From the NCBI RefSeq assembly GCF_002902945.1, contig NZ_CP026101.1:62001-126000 (forward strand): DNA of 64,000 nucleotides. Reading direction: 5' to 3'. Below the pieces are notes generated by a model. The model did not search any database. It was not told where the DNA came from and saw only the letters and a list, made by a program, of their open reading frames with translations. The translations under genes were made by a program, and so were the position numbers. How positions within the stretch are numbered: the first letter of the stretch is position 1; every line of letters starts with the position of its first letter. The stretch comes from Paraburkholderia caribensis. GTDB taxonomy: Bacteria; Pseudomonadota; Gammaproteobacteria; Burkholderiales; Burkholderiaceae. Positions 53,566-61,716 of this stretch are shown in pieces.

Positions 53566-54573
53566 TTAGCGCGAACGCCGCTGCACGTACACAGCCGCGA
53601 TGATGATGCCCGCCTTGACGACGAGCGCGGCCGCGTCGGGAATGCCGTGCGCAAGCAGCGTGTAGCGCAGCAACTGGATGATCAGCGCGCCGATCAGCGT
53701 GCCGCCGATATACGCCTTGCCGCCCGTCAACGCCGTGCCGCCGACGGCCACGGCCGCAATCGCATCGAGCTCGATGCCGAGCCCGACCACATTCGCATCC
53801 GACGACGAATTCACCGAAATCGAAATGAGCCCCGCGAGTCCCGACAGCGCCGCGCACAGCGTGTACGCGATCATCTTCACGCGCGCGGTCGGCACGCCGC
53901 TCAAATACGCCGACTTCTCATTGCCACCCGTCACGAGCAGATATTGGCCAAATAGCGTCTTCTTCACGACCCACGCGAAGAACGCGACGAGCGCGAACAT
54001 CAGCAGCACCTGGAACGGCACGCCCGCCACCTTGCCGAGCGCGATCCACTGGAAGGCGGGGTTGTTGAACGCCTGCAGACTGCCGTCGGTGACGACTTGC
54101 GCGATGCCGCGCCCGGCGATGAACAGCACGAGCGTCGCGACAATCGGCTGCACGGCTAATCGCGTGACGAGAAAGCCGTTGAACACGCCGCACACGGCGG
54201 CGGCCAGAACGGGCAGCACGAACGCGAGCGCAATGCCGAGCGGTCCGGCGATATGCAGGAACAGCATCGGCGCAAGCGCGCCCGCAATCGCCATCGACGC
54301 GCCCACGGACAAATCAATGCCGCCCGTCGCGACAACCAGCGTCATGCCGATGCCGACAATCACGATCGTCACGACCTGCGTCAGATTGACGTTGAAGGTT
54401 TGCAGCGACCAGAAGTGCTGTGTGAAGAGCAGGTTGAAGACGAGCATCGCCAGCAGCACGACGATTTCGCGCTGAATGGTGATGCGCCGCTTCTTTTTCA
54501 CGGTCGATGGATCAGGCGACGCTGAAGCCGAAGCGAGCGGCGCGCCGTCGTTGCGCAGCGACTCATCAGCCAT
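53566..54573 (-). CDS. ytfT: Sugar ABC transporter permease, YtfT type
   Basis: A 335-aa permease with a polar N-terminus (about 45 residues), then helices with TIVIVGIGMTLVVATGGIDLSVGASMAIAG and the late AVGGTALTGGKAYIGGTL. The ATG at 54573 overlaps the end of ytfR by a few bases, which couples translation. It pairs with YjfF as a heterodimeric channel. Confidence 0.9.
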   Translation of the reverse strand: MADESLRNDGAPLASASASPDPSTVKKKRRITIQREIVVLLAMLVFNLLFTQHFWSLQTFNVNLTQVVTIVIVGIGMTLVVATGGIDLSVGASMAIAGALAPMLFLHIAGPLGIALAFVLPVLAAAVCGVFNGFLVTRLAVQPIVATLVLFIAGRGIAQVVTDGSLQAFNNPAFQWIALGKVAGVPFQVLLMFALVAFFAWVVKKTLFGQYLLVTGGNEKSAYLSGVPTARVKMIAYTLCAALSGLAGLISISVNSSSDANVVGLGIELDAIAAVAVGGTALTGGKAYIGGTLIGALIIQLLRYTLLAHGIPDAAALVVKAGIIIAAVYVQRRSR

Positions 54574-56206
54574 GACGGTCGTCCTCCAGTGCATCGTCGA
54601 TATGTGCGGACTGCGCCGCTTCCACCAGTTGCGAGGTGCCCGCGCTGCCGTAGGCAATCGCGTCCATGATCGCGGATTCGCTCATTTGCGCGCCGTCCAG
54701 TTCGGCGACCGTGCGGCCGTCGCGGATCACGACGGCGCGATCGGCCACGGCCGTCAGTTCTTCGAGTTCGGAAGCGGACAACAACACCGCCATGCCTTCG
54801 TCGCGCAGTTCGCGCACGATCTTCGCGACATCGGCTTTGGCGCCGACGTCGATGCCGCGCGTCGGTTCGTCGAGCAGCAGCAGCGACGGCTGCGCAGCGA
54901 GCCAGCGCGCCAGCAGCACCTTCTGCTGATTGCCACCCGACAGTTCGCGGATCGGTTGATCGGGCGAACGCAGCTTGATGCCGAGCGACGCGATGAAGCG
55001 ATCGACGATCGCCTGCTGCTGTTTCACATCGACGATGCCGTGCTTCGACAGCGTGCGCAGACAGACGAGAGTGAGGTTGTCGCGCACCGACAGATCCGGC
55101 ACGATGCCTTCGGCCTTGCGGTCTTCCGTGAGATATGCGAGGCCGCGCGCGATCGCGTCCTGCGGCGACTTCAGCGCGACCTCCTTGCCGTTGATCGACA
55201 GCGTGCCGCGCCCGACGGGGTCCGCGCCGAACAGCAGGCGCATCGTTTCCGTGCGCCCCGAGCCGAGCAGACCCGCGAGGCCGACGGCTTCGCCCGCGTG
55301 CACATCGAGCGACACGTCGCTCACTTTCGGATGCGCGGACAGATTGCGCGCCGAAATCGCCTTGTCGCCGCGCCGCGCGAGATTCGCCTCGCGCGCGGCA
55401 CTGTCGTCCTGCACGACGGCGGCGAGCGTGCGGCCCAGCATCGTCGTGACGAGCTGGCGCTTGTCGATATTCTTCATCGCGCTTTGCGCGACGGTCTGGC
55501 CGTCGCGCATCACCGTCACGCGGTCGCACAGCGCATACAGTTCGTCGAGCCGGTGCGACACGAAGATCACCGCGCGCCCATCGTCGCGCAGCTTGCGCAC
55601 GACGGTGAACAGCAGTTCGACTTCGCGTTCGTCGAGCGACGAAGTCGATTCGTCCATGATGACCATCTTCGCGTCCGACGACACGGCGCGTGCGAGCGCA
55701 ACCATCTGCTGAATCGCCGTCGAATAGCTGCCGGCGGGTTTCTTCACGTCGATCTGTAAGCCGAACGATTCGAGCAGCGCGAACGCGCGCCGCTGCACGT
55801 CGCGCCAGTCGATCAACCCGAAACGGCGCGGCTCGCGGCCCAGAAAAATGTTCTCGGCCACCGAGCGGAACGGCACCAGGTTTATCTCCTGATAGATCGT
55901 GCTGATGCCTGCTTCGCGCGCTTCCTTGGGCGTGCGGAAATCGATCTCGCGGCCCTCGAAGCGCACGCTGCCGCCCGAGCGCCGGTAGGCGCCCGTGAGG
56001 ATCTTGATCATCGTCGATTTGCCCGCGCCGTTCTGGCCGATCAGCGCGTGCACTTCGCCCGCGGCGACGCTGAGATTCGCGCCGCGCAGCGCGGGCACGC
56101 CGCCGAACGAAATGTCGATGCCTTGCATGTCGAGCAGGGGCGCGCGTGAGGACGGCGGCGGATGAGCGCCGGGGGCCGCGTCGGAAGGCGCGTGGGATTG
56201 CGTCAC
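54566..56206 (-). CDS. ytfR: Sugar ABC transporter ATP-binding protein, YtfR type
   Basis: A 546-aa protein with two ABC domains. The first has Walker A GQNGAGKS (57-64), a signature motif in the Y-S-x-A-I-Q-Q region, and Walker B MVIMDESTSSLDE. The second has a degenerate Walker A (LGSGRTET), typical of this class, and intact LSGGNQQKVLLARWL. It energises the YtfT/YjfF channel. A 379-bp gap, with two small palindromic repeats, separates it from ytfQ. Confidence 0.93.
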   Translation of the reverse strand: MTQSHAPSDAAPGAHPPPSSRAPLLDMQGIDISFGGVPALRGANLSVAAGEVHALIGQNGAGKSTMIKILTGAYRRSGGSVRFEGREIDFRTPKEAREAGISTIYQEINLVPFRSVAENIFLGREPRRFGLIDWRDVQRRAFALLESFGLQIDVKKPAGSYSTAIQQMVALARAVSSDAKMVIMDESTSSLDEREVELLFTVVRKLRDDGRAVIFVSHRLDELYALCDRVTVMRDGQTVAQSAMKNIDKRQLVTTMLGRTLAAVVQDDSAAREANLARRGDKAISARNLSAHPKVSDVSLDVHAGEAVGLAGLLGSGRTETMRLLFGADPVGRGTLSINGKEVALKSPQDAIARGLAYLTEDRKAEGIVPDLSVRDNLTLVCLRTLSKHGIVDVKQQQAIVDRFIASLGIKLRSPDQPIRELSGGNQQKVLLARWLAAQPSLLLLDEPTRGIDVGAKADVAKIVRELRDEGMAVLLSASELEELTAVADRAVVIRDGRTVAELDGAQMSESAIMDAIAYGSAGTSQLVEAAQSAHIDDALEDDRHG

Positions 56207-56220
56207 GTGTGTCTCCTTTG

Positions 56221-56262
56221 TCGACCCGCGTTAGCGCTTTAGCGCTTACGCGGGTCCCATGC
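56221..56262 (+). repeat. Small palindromic repeat, copy 4 (ytfQ-ytfR gap)
   Basis: The outer stem GACCCGCG/CGCGGGTC is perfect (8 bp); the inner stem is AGCGC-TTTA-GCGCT. Flanks TCGACC and CCCATGC are kept. It is the least decayed copy in the window. Confidence 0.8.
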
Positions 56263-56270
56263 AGCGCGGT

Positions 56271-56304
56271 CGACCAGCATTAGCGCCTTCGCGCCTCACG
56301 GTCG
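56271..56304 (+). repeat. Small palindromic repeat, copy 5 (decayed)
   Basis: CGACC/GGTCG arms and an inner GCGC-CTTC-GCGC remain, but the outer stem is broken after five pairs. It sits in tandem with copy 4. Confidence 0.6.
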
Positions 56305-56310
56305 CCCCAC

Positions 56311-56332
56311 GCTGCATCGCGAGCGATGCAGC
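56311..56332. other. Perfect hairpin in the ytfQ-ytfR gap
   Basis: GCTGCATCGC pairs with GCGATGCAGC across two bases, 105 bp upstream of the ytfR start. On the minus strand it follows ytfQ and could slow 3' decay of the upstream mRNA or attenuate transcription. Confidence 0.5.
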
Positions 56333-56585
56333 GCCGCCCGTGGTGATCGCAATGGCCGCCGCGAGAAATGACTTGCTGTCGATCGGTTCGCGAGGTCGAT
56401 GGTACGCCCGGCAAAGCGAAGCGACGTTCCACGGAACGCGAACGCGCGCGCCACGGACACGTCGCCTCGAACCCTTCCCGTCAGCCGGGCGCGAACGCCC
56501 GGTGGAGCCCTGCTTGTCGGCCGTGCCGGGCGCGCCTCGCAGCATGAAAACCGGGGCGCGCCAGCCGGGTTACATCAACGAACGC

Positions 56586-57590
56586 TCAATAGCCGTACTG
56601 CATGCTTTCCTGCACGTTGCCCTTGTCATAGAAGCGGTCCGACACCTTGACCCACGTCGGCACCTTCTCGCCCTTCGCGAACTTCTGCGCGACATCGCAT
56701 GCGAGCGGGCCGAAGAACGGGCTCGACTGCACGCTAGCGCCAAGCTCGCCGGCCGCGATCGCGTCGAGGCCGCCCTTCGTGCCGTCGATTGTCACGATCT
56801 GGATATCCTTGCCCGGTTGCTTGCCTGCCGCCTTGATCGCGGCAATTGCGCCGAGCGCCATTTCGTCGTTGTGCGCGTACACAGCCGTGACGTCGGGATG
56901 CGCCTGCAGCAGCGTTTCCATCACCTGGCGGCCCTTGTCGCGCGCGAAGTCGCCGCTTTGCGACGCGATGATCGACATGCCCGGATTCTTCGCGATCACT
57001 TCGTCGAAGCCCTTCTTGCGGTCGTTCGCGGCGGACGCGCCCGTCGTGCCCTCGAGTTCGATGATCTTCGCCTTGCCGCCCGTCGCCTTGACGAGCCAGT
57101 CGGCGGCGCGGTGGCCCTGGTCGATGAAGTCCGAGCCGATGAACGTGATGTAGTCGCGGCCCGCCTTCGCCACCGATTGATCGACGTTGCGGTCGACGAG
57201 AATCACGGGGATGCCCGCTTTCTTCGCCTGCAGCACCACGGGCGCAAGCGGCTTCTCTTCACGTGGCGGGAACACCAGCAGATCGACGTGCTGCGCGATC
57301 ATGCTCTGGATGTCGGAGACCTGCTTCGAGTTGGACCCGTTGGCGTCCGTCATCACCATCTGCCAGCCACACTTGGCTGCGATGTCCTTGAAGCTTTGCG
57401 TTTCCGCCAGACGCCACGGGTTGTTGCTCTCCGTCTGCGCGAAGCCCACTTTCAGCGGTTTCTTGGTGGGGATTTTGGGCAGATCGTCAGCTTGCGCCGA
57501 TGCCATGCCAACTCCCAAAGCGACTGCCAGCAATGCTGCGGCGAGCGGCTGAAGCCGTTGCCCGCGCGAATCCCGATTGTGCGACGCCAT
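56586..57590 (-). CDS. ytfQ: Sugar-binding periplasmic protein, YtfQ type
   Basis: A 334-aa periplasmic binding protein with a signal peptide ending near ASAQA (residue ~34). The fold is that of ribose/galactose-binding proteins: KVGFAQTESNNPWRLAETQSFKDIAAKCGW, DLLVFPPREEKPLAPVV, and GIPVILVDRNVDQ match galactofuranose-binding YtfQ. Start 57590 has GGAGGAAGAC before the ATG. First gene of the transport operon; an AT-rich operator lies upstream, inside the end of the lacI gene. Confidence 0.92.
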   Translation of the reverse strand: MASHNRDSRGQRLQPLAAALLAVALGVGMASAQADDLPKIPTKKPLKVGFAQTESNNPWRLAETQSFKDIAAKCGWQMVMTDANGSNSKQVSDIQSMIAQHVDLLVFPPREEKPLAPVVLQAKKAGIPVILVDRNVDQSVAKAGRDYITFIGSDFIDQGHRAADWLVKATGGKAKIIELEGTTGASAANDRKKGFDEVIAKNPGMSIIASQSGDFARDKGRQVMETLLQAHPDVTAVYAHNDEMALGAIAAIKAAGKQPGKDIQIVTIDGTKGGLDAIAAGELGASVQSSPFFGPLACDVAQKFAKGEKVPTWVKVSDRFYDKGNVQESMQYGY

Positions 57591-57688
57591 GTCTTCCTCC
57601 AGTACCAGTTGGTGTGTTTTGCTTTTGTGCTTCAACTGCCGCCGGCACGTCGGTGGTGTGACCGGACGTGCCGATTATTTCATCGTGA

Positions 57689-57722
57689 ATTATTATTGGT
57701 CAATCACTAATAATATTAATTG
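57689..57722 (-). promoter_or_regulatory. Candidate LacI operator upstream of ytfQ
   Basis: ATTATTATTGG and ACTAATAATATT flank a short centre (57689-57717). The 12-bp word ACTAATAATATT recurs exactly at 58938-58949 before the epimerase gene. The site overlaps the last codons of the regulator gene. Confidence 0.6.
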
Positions 57723-58782
57723 CAGCGCGTTTTGCCTCGGTAATTTCCCTGACTGACCCGCGTTCGATCAACGGCCCGTCGAGTTTCACCATCCGGTGCC
57801 GTACGGGCGCGCCGGCTGCCTGGTTGTGCACTTCCTGGAGCAGCGTATCGACAGCCCAGCGGCCCAGTTCGTAGTTCGGCAGCACGACGGTCGACAGCGG
57901 CGGATGCGTGTGGCGCGCGATTTCCTGATCGTCGTAGCCGAGCACGGAGACGTCGTCGGGCACGCGGTAGCCGAGTTGCTTTAGCGCCTCGATCGCGCCG
58001 AGCGCCATCAGGTCGTTTGCGCAGAAGATCGCGGTCGGCGGATGCGGCTCGCGCATCAGCGACAGCGTGTGCTCGAAGCCCGTGCCCGAGCTCCAGTCGC
58101 CGTCGCGGACCAGCTCCGGCGCGAACGGCAGATCGGCCGTGGCGAGCGCGGTGCGGTAGCCTTTCAGGCGGTCTTTCGCCGCGTCCTGCCAGTGCTCGCC
58201 GTTGATATAGCCGATCCGCCGGTGTCCCGCGCGCAGCAGGTATTCGGTCGCGACATGGCCGCCCGCGACTTCTGCGGGCACGATCGACGACTGGCCGCCC
58301 TCGCTCGTGTAGCAGTTCAGCAGCACGGTCGGCACGCGCGCGAGCGCGGCGGGCAACGTCACCTTGCGGGTGTAGACGGTCGCGTAGATCACGCCGAACA
58401 CGGTCGGGCTCGCGAGCGCCGCGTCGAGCACCTGCTGCTCGACGTCGGCATTGCCGTGCGTCGAATAGACGGCGAGCAGCTTGCCGTTTGCGTAGGCGGC
58501 ATCGCGCGCGCCGTCGATGTTCACGACTGGGTGCGGACTGGTCGAGATTTCGTCGGCGAGATAGATGATCAGATTGCGCTCGCCCGACGACGGCGGCAGC
58601 GGTTCGCGCGGGGTGAGGCGATAGCCGAGATCCTGCGCAGTTTTCAGCACCTTGTTGCGGGTCGCTTCGGAAAACTTGGCGCTGCTCGCGTTGTTCAGGA
58701 CGAGAGAAACAGTCGATTGCGATACGCCGGTGAGCTTGGCGATATCGGTCATCGTCGGGCGGCGCTGAGTCGATTTTTTCAT
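57700..58782 (-). CDS. LacI-family transcriptional regulator of the sugar operon
   Basis: A 360-aa regulator starting MKKSTQRRPTMTDIAKLTGV. The helix-turn-helix (11-31, MTDIAKLTGVSQSTVSLVLNN) and a periplasmic-binding-protein-like effector domain are complete, with DGARDAAYANGKLLAVYSTHG and VLGYDDQEIARHTHPPLSTV. It is on the same strand as the transporter genes and divergent from the epimerase. AT-rich operators before itself, ytfQ and the epimerase suggest that it represses all three and itself. The effector is likely the imported sugar. Confidence 0.92.
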   Translation of the reverse strand: MKKSTQRRPTMTDIAKLTGVSQSTVSLVLNNASSAKFSEATRNKVLKTAQDLGYRLTPREPLPPSSGERNLIIYLADEISTSPHPVVNIDGARDAAYANGKLLAVYSTHGNADVEQQVLDAALASPTVFGVIYATVYTRKVTLPAALARVPTVLLNCYTSEGGQSSIVPAEVAGGHVATEYLLRAGHRRIGYINGEHWQDAAKDRLKGYRTALATADLPFAPELVRDGDWSSGTGFEHTLSLMREPHPPTAIFCANDLMALGAIEALKQLGYRVPDDVSVLGYDDQEIARHTHPPLSTVVLPNYELGRWAVDTLLQEVHNQAAGAPVRHRMVKLDGPLIERGSVREITEAKRAAINIISD

Positions 58783-58846
58783 TGATCTGGCCGCGCAACG
58801 GCGGCTCGTTGACGGTGAATGCCGCAGGCATCGTGGCACTGACGGT

Positions 58847-58863
58847 ACCATTAATAATATGCG
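58847..58863. promoter_or_regulatory. Candidate LacI operator near the lacI start
   Basis: CCATTAATAATATGC shares TAATAATAT with the two stronger sites and lies about 65 bp upstream of the lacI ATG. It suggests autoregulation. The match is shorter than at the other sites. Confidence 0.4.
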
Positions 58864-58932
58864 CTGGACAACACACGCAAACCCGCTTTTTGGGTTCCCG
58901 GCGATGGCGTTTGCCGGCGGATTTTTCCGGAA

Positions 58933-58949
58933 TTATTACTAATAATATT
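58933..58949 (+). promoter_or_regulatory. Candidate LacI operator overlapping the epimerase promoter
   Basis: TTATTACTAATAA (58933-58945) is a perfect 6-1-6 palindrome, and ACTAATAATATT continues to 58949. A -10-like TAATAT at 58943-58948 lies within it, so bound repressor would block the promoter just before the GTG at 58967. Confidence 0.6.
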
Positions 58950-58966
58950 GACCGAAGGGTTCTTCC

Positions 58967-60043
58967 GTGCGATTCTCGGTCGCGCGGGCCGCTTCGGCGC
59001 ATGGCATCGAACGCGCGCGCCCGACGACGTCGCAACCGCCCACGCCCATTCAAACGACTATGCGCGAAGCTTCCCTTCATCCGTCCGCAGCGGATCCTGC
59101 CACCGATCTGCAGATCGACGACCCGTCGCTCGTCGTGCTGTCCAGTGGCAATACGACGCTGGTGGTCGCGCCGGAAGTTGGCGGATCGATTGCTGCTTAT
59201 TTCGATGTGGTGCCTGAGCCGACGTCGCAACGCGTGCTGCATTGGCTGCGTCCCGCGACGCGCGCGGCGCTCGGCGCGCGCGATCCGCTGCGAATGGCGA
59301 GCTTCCCGCTGTTTCCCTATTGCAACCGCATACGCGACGCGCGCTTCGAGTTCGGCGGCCGTACGATCGATCTAGGCGGCGACGGAAACGGCTATGCGCA
59401 CGCGCTGCATGGTCACGCGTGGCGCAGACCGTGGCGCATAGGCGCGCGCACGGCGAACTCGGTCGAACTGCATTTCGAGCATGTGCCGGATGCCGATGCG
59501 CCTGGCGACTGGCCGTTTCACTATCGTGCGAGCCAGCGCATCGAGTTGCTGGGCGATGCGCTGCGCGTGACGCTCGCCGTGCAGAGTCTGTCGGAAAGCC
59601 CGATGCCGTTCGGCATGGGCCATCATCCGTACTATCCGCGCACGTCGAACACGGTGATCACCGCGCATGTGGAAGCAATGTGGCATGCCGATGCGCACGT
59701 GCTGCCCACGCATCTCGGCCCGCATGGCGCCGTCGACGCGCTCAGGCGCGGCATGAGCGCCGACGCGTTCGAGCTGGACAACAACTTCAGCGGCTGGACG
59801 CGCAGCGCGACGATTGCATGGCCGGACGAAAGGCGCAGCGTGACGCTGACGGCCGCTGCGCCTTTCGATTATCTGGTGGTGTTCGCACCGGCGAACGATG
59901 TGCAGTTGTGCGTCGAGCCCGTCACGAATACGACCGACTGCTTCAACGCCAACGATGGCGCGCGCCAGCGCTCAGGCTACCGCGTGCTGCAGCCCGGCGA
60001 AACGCTCAGCGCGGAACTCAACTGGACGCCGCAGCGCGACTGA
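58967..60043 (+). CDS. Aldose 1-epimerase (GalM-like)
   Basis: A mutarotase of the galactose mutarotase fold. Signatures include FPLFPYCNRIRDARFEFGG, the catalytic His region GYAHALHGHAWRRPW, FGMGHHPYYPR, and a late DYLVVFAP...CVEPVTNTTDCFN with the catalytic Glu. It is 358 aa if started at GTG 58967, which has AGGG seven bases upstream; the ATG at 59060 (MREASLHPS) would give 327 aa and lacks a ribosome site. Divergent from lacI, it likely equilibrates anomers of the imported sugar. Confidence 0.88.
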   Translation: MRFSVARAASAHGIERARPTTSQPPTPIQTTMREASLHPSAADPATDLQIDDPSLVVLSSGNTTLVVAPEVGGSIAAYFDVVPEPTSQRVLHWLRPATRAALGARDPLRMASFPLFPYCNRIRDARFEFGGRTIDLGGDGNGYAHALHGHAWRRPWRIGARTANSVELHFEHVPDADAPGDWPFHYRASQRIELLGDALRVTLAVQSLSESPMPFGMGHHPYYPRTSNTVITAHVEAMWHADAHVLPTHLGPHGAVDALRRGMSADAFELDNNFSGWTRSATIAWPDERRSVTLTAAAPFDYLVVFAPANDVQLCVEPVTNTTDCFNANDGARQRSGYRVLQPGETLSAELNWTPQRD

Positions 60044-60058
60044 CGCATCGCGCCGCGT

Positions 60059-60856
60059 TCAGTCGACGCGCAGCCGCGCCATATACGGCAGGTGATCCGA
60101 CAGCCATGCCGTCTCTTGCGCCGGCTGGATCCATTCGACGGGTTTCATCCCACGTACGAACATCTTGTCGAGCGCCAGCGCGGGCGAGAACGCCGGAAAC
60201 GTGCGTCCGGGCTCGCCCAGCAGCGTCGCGACTTCTTCAAGGCCGTGCTCGCGAAAGAGCGGCACGGAATCGTTGCGCCAGTCGTTGAAGTCGCCCGCCA
60301 GCACGAGCGGGCCGTCGGGCGCTTCTTTCGAGATCCAGTGCGCGATCCAGTGCATCTGACGCAGCCGTGCCTGGCGCGTGAGCGCGAGATGCGCGCACAG
60401 CAACGTCACCGCGTGACCGCCGAACGTCGCGCGCGCGACGAGCAGGCCGCGCCGCTCGAAGCGGTGCGCGGAAATGTCCCAGCGTCCACCGAGATCGAGC
60501 GGGTGCGGCGACAGGATCGCATTGCCGTGCCGCCACGACGGTTTGAATACGTTCGGCCCCAGCGCGATCTGCAACTGCAGCGCATCGGCGATTTCGGTCG
60601 CCTGGCAATGCCACACGTCATCGTCGATGTCGCCCAGGCGCGCGCCAAACGAACTCGCCAGCACGGGGCCGGGCATCCGGCGCGCCATTGCTTCTTGCAG
60701 GAAATACGCGTCGGCATGAACCGACTGTACCCAGCGCTGCATCGCCTGCCATGCCTGGAAGCCGAGCGGCGAGCGGCCCTTGTGCAGGTTCCAGCTCACG
60801 GCGATGAAGTCTTTCCTGTCGAGGTTTTCGCGTATCAGTTCTTCGGGGTTTCGCAT
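60059..60856 (-). CDS. Endonuclease/exonuclease/phosphatase (EEP) family protein
   Basis: A 265-aa protein of the EEP superfamily. Motifs seen are FIAVSWNLHKG at the N-terminus, FLQEAMARR with the metal-binding Glu, LLCAHLALTRQARLRQM with the catalytic His, LAGDFNDWRND, and the C-terminal WLSDHLPYMARL with the catalytic DH. Members act on DNA, phosphoesters or lipids. Which one applies is unknown. It is convergent with the epimerase (15 bp) and co-directional with the secreted protein upstream. Confidence 0.88.
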   Translation of the reverse strand: MRNPEELIRENLDRKDFIAVSWNLHKGRSPLGFQAWQAMQRWVQSVHADAYFLQEAMARRMPGPVLASSFGARLGDIDDDVWHCQATEIADALQLQIALGPNVFKPSWRHGNAILSPHPLDLGGRWDISAHRFERRGLLVARATFGGHAVTLLCAHLALTRQARLRQMHWIAHWISKEAPDGPLVLAGDFNDWRNDSVPLFREHGLEEVATLLGEPGRTFPAFSPALALDKMFVRGMKPVEWIQPAQETAWLSDHLPYMARLRVD

Positions 60857-60884
60857 GCCGCGTTATCCACGTTTTTCGTTAAGT

Positions 60885-61391
60885 TCACGGGTTGTTTGCG
60901 ACGCTTGCACGCAATCGATATACGAGATTCGGTTCCTTGTCGACGATCGTCCATGACGTCCAGTCGCCCGGCGGCACTTTCAGCCCCGGATGGCTCGCAT
61001 TCACCTGGCGCGGCTGCGGCGGCAGCTTGCAGCCGGTGCTCGTGGTGCGCGTGGACGGTTCTTCGAGGGTTTCCTGCGCGTCGATCACGAACGTGACGCC
61101 GCTCGCATCAGCCTGAGTTGGCGAAATGGTCAACGTGCGCGCGAGATCGATGCTGCCCGCCGGCACGTCCTTGCAACCGACGCTGTTCTGCACCACGTGA
61201 TGGTGCGTATCCGTGCGCGCCTGGCCGACGGTCGTGTTGCCGTCGAATGAATCGATCTGCTGGCCGTCGCGCATCACCTGCAACTCCCATTTGACGACGG
61301 GCGGCGCGCTGCGCGGCGGCGTCTGCGCCATCGTGCCCTGAGCCATCAACGTAGTGCCGAACACGGCGGCGACGAGGCTGGTTTTCCACAT
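60885..61391 (-). CDS. Secreted protein of unknown function
   Basis: A 168-aa protein with a signal peptide (residues 1-~23, MWKTSLVAAVFGTTLMAQGTMAQ) and a beta-rich body that includes VVKWELQVMRDGQQIDSFDGNTTVGQARTDTHHHVVQN. Two cysteines (GCKD and TGCKLPP) could form a disulfide. No family was recognised. The ATG at 61391 has GGAG nine bases upstream; a TTG six bases earlier is less likely. It lies 28 bp upstream of the EEP gene. Confidence 0.75.
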   Translation of the reverse strand: MWKTSLVAAVFGTTLMAQGTMAQTPPRSAPPVVKWELQVMRDGQQIDSFDGNTTVGQARTDTHHHVVQNSVGCKDVPAGSIDLARTLTISPTQADASGVTFVIDAQETLEEPSTRTTSTGCKLPPQPRQVNASHPGLKVPPGDWTSWTIVDKEPNLVYRLRASVANNP

Positions 61392-61716
61392 GAACAAAAA
61401 GTCTCCGGAAGCTGCGTTTCGTTAAAGCGTGCGGCATCCGCGCGTTCTTTCTGCGACCGCCGACCATCTTACGCTTTATCGGGATAACGGTTTTCTGACA
61501 CCCGATCTGGAACCAAGGTTCAGCGCGCGGCGGTTACATTGCATTGCAGATAGGGGCGCGGACGTGACGATTCAAGCAATTGTCTCGCCCGGCATGTGCG
61601 GTTAGCAGCAGACCCTCGTGACTGCTGGCTTGCATGCCATTTCGGCGTCGTTACACTGAAATTGAGGCGGCGTCGGGGACGCTGCGGATGCAAGACCAGC
61701 ACGACGGGGTGAAGCA
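61392..61716. other. Divergent intergenic region before the AAA+ ATPase gene
   Basis: About 325 bp. It must contain the promoters of the secreted protein gene and the AAA+ gene; GTTACACTGAAATTGAGG near 61650 could contribute. No repeat or hairpin stands out. Confidence 0.4.

Noticed and set aside
56246..56545. A 99-codon minus-strand frame between ytfQ and ytfR
   Set aside because: It spans the palindromic repeats, has no ribosome site, and its composition is Arg/Ala/Gly-rich like chance frames.
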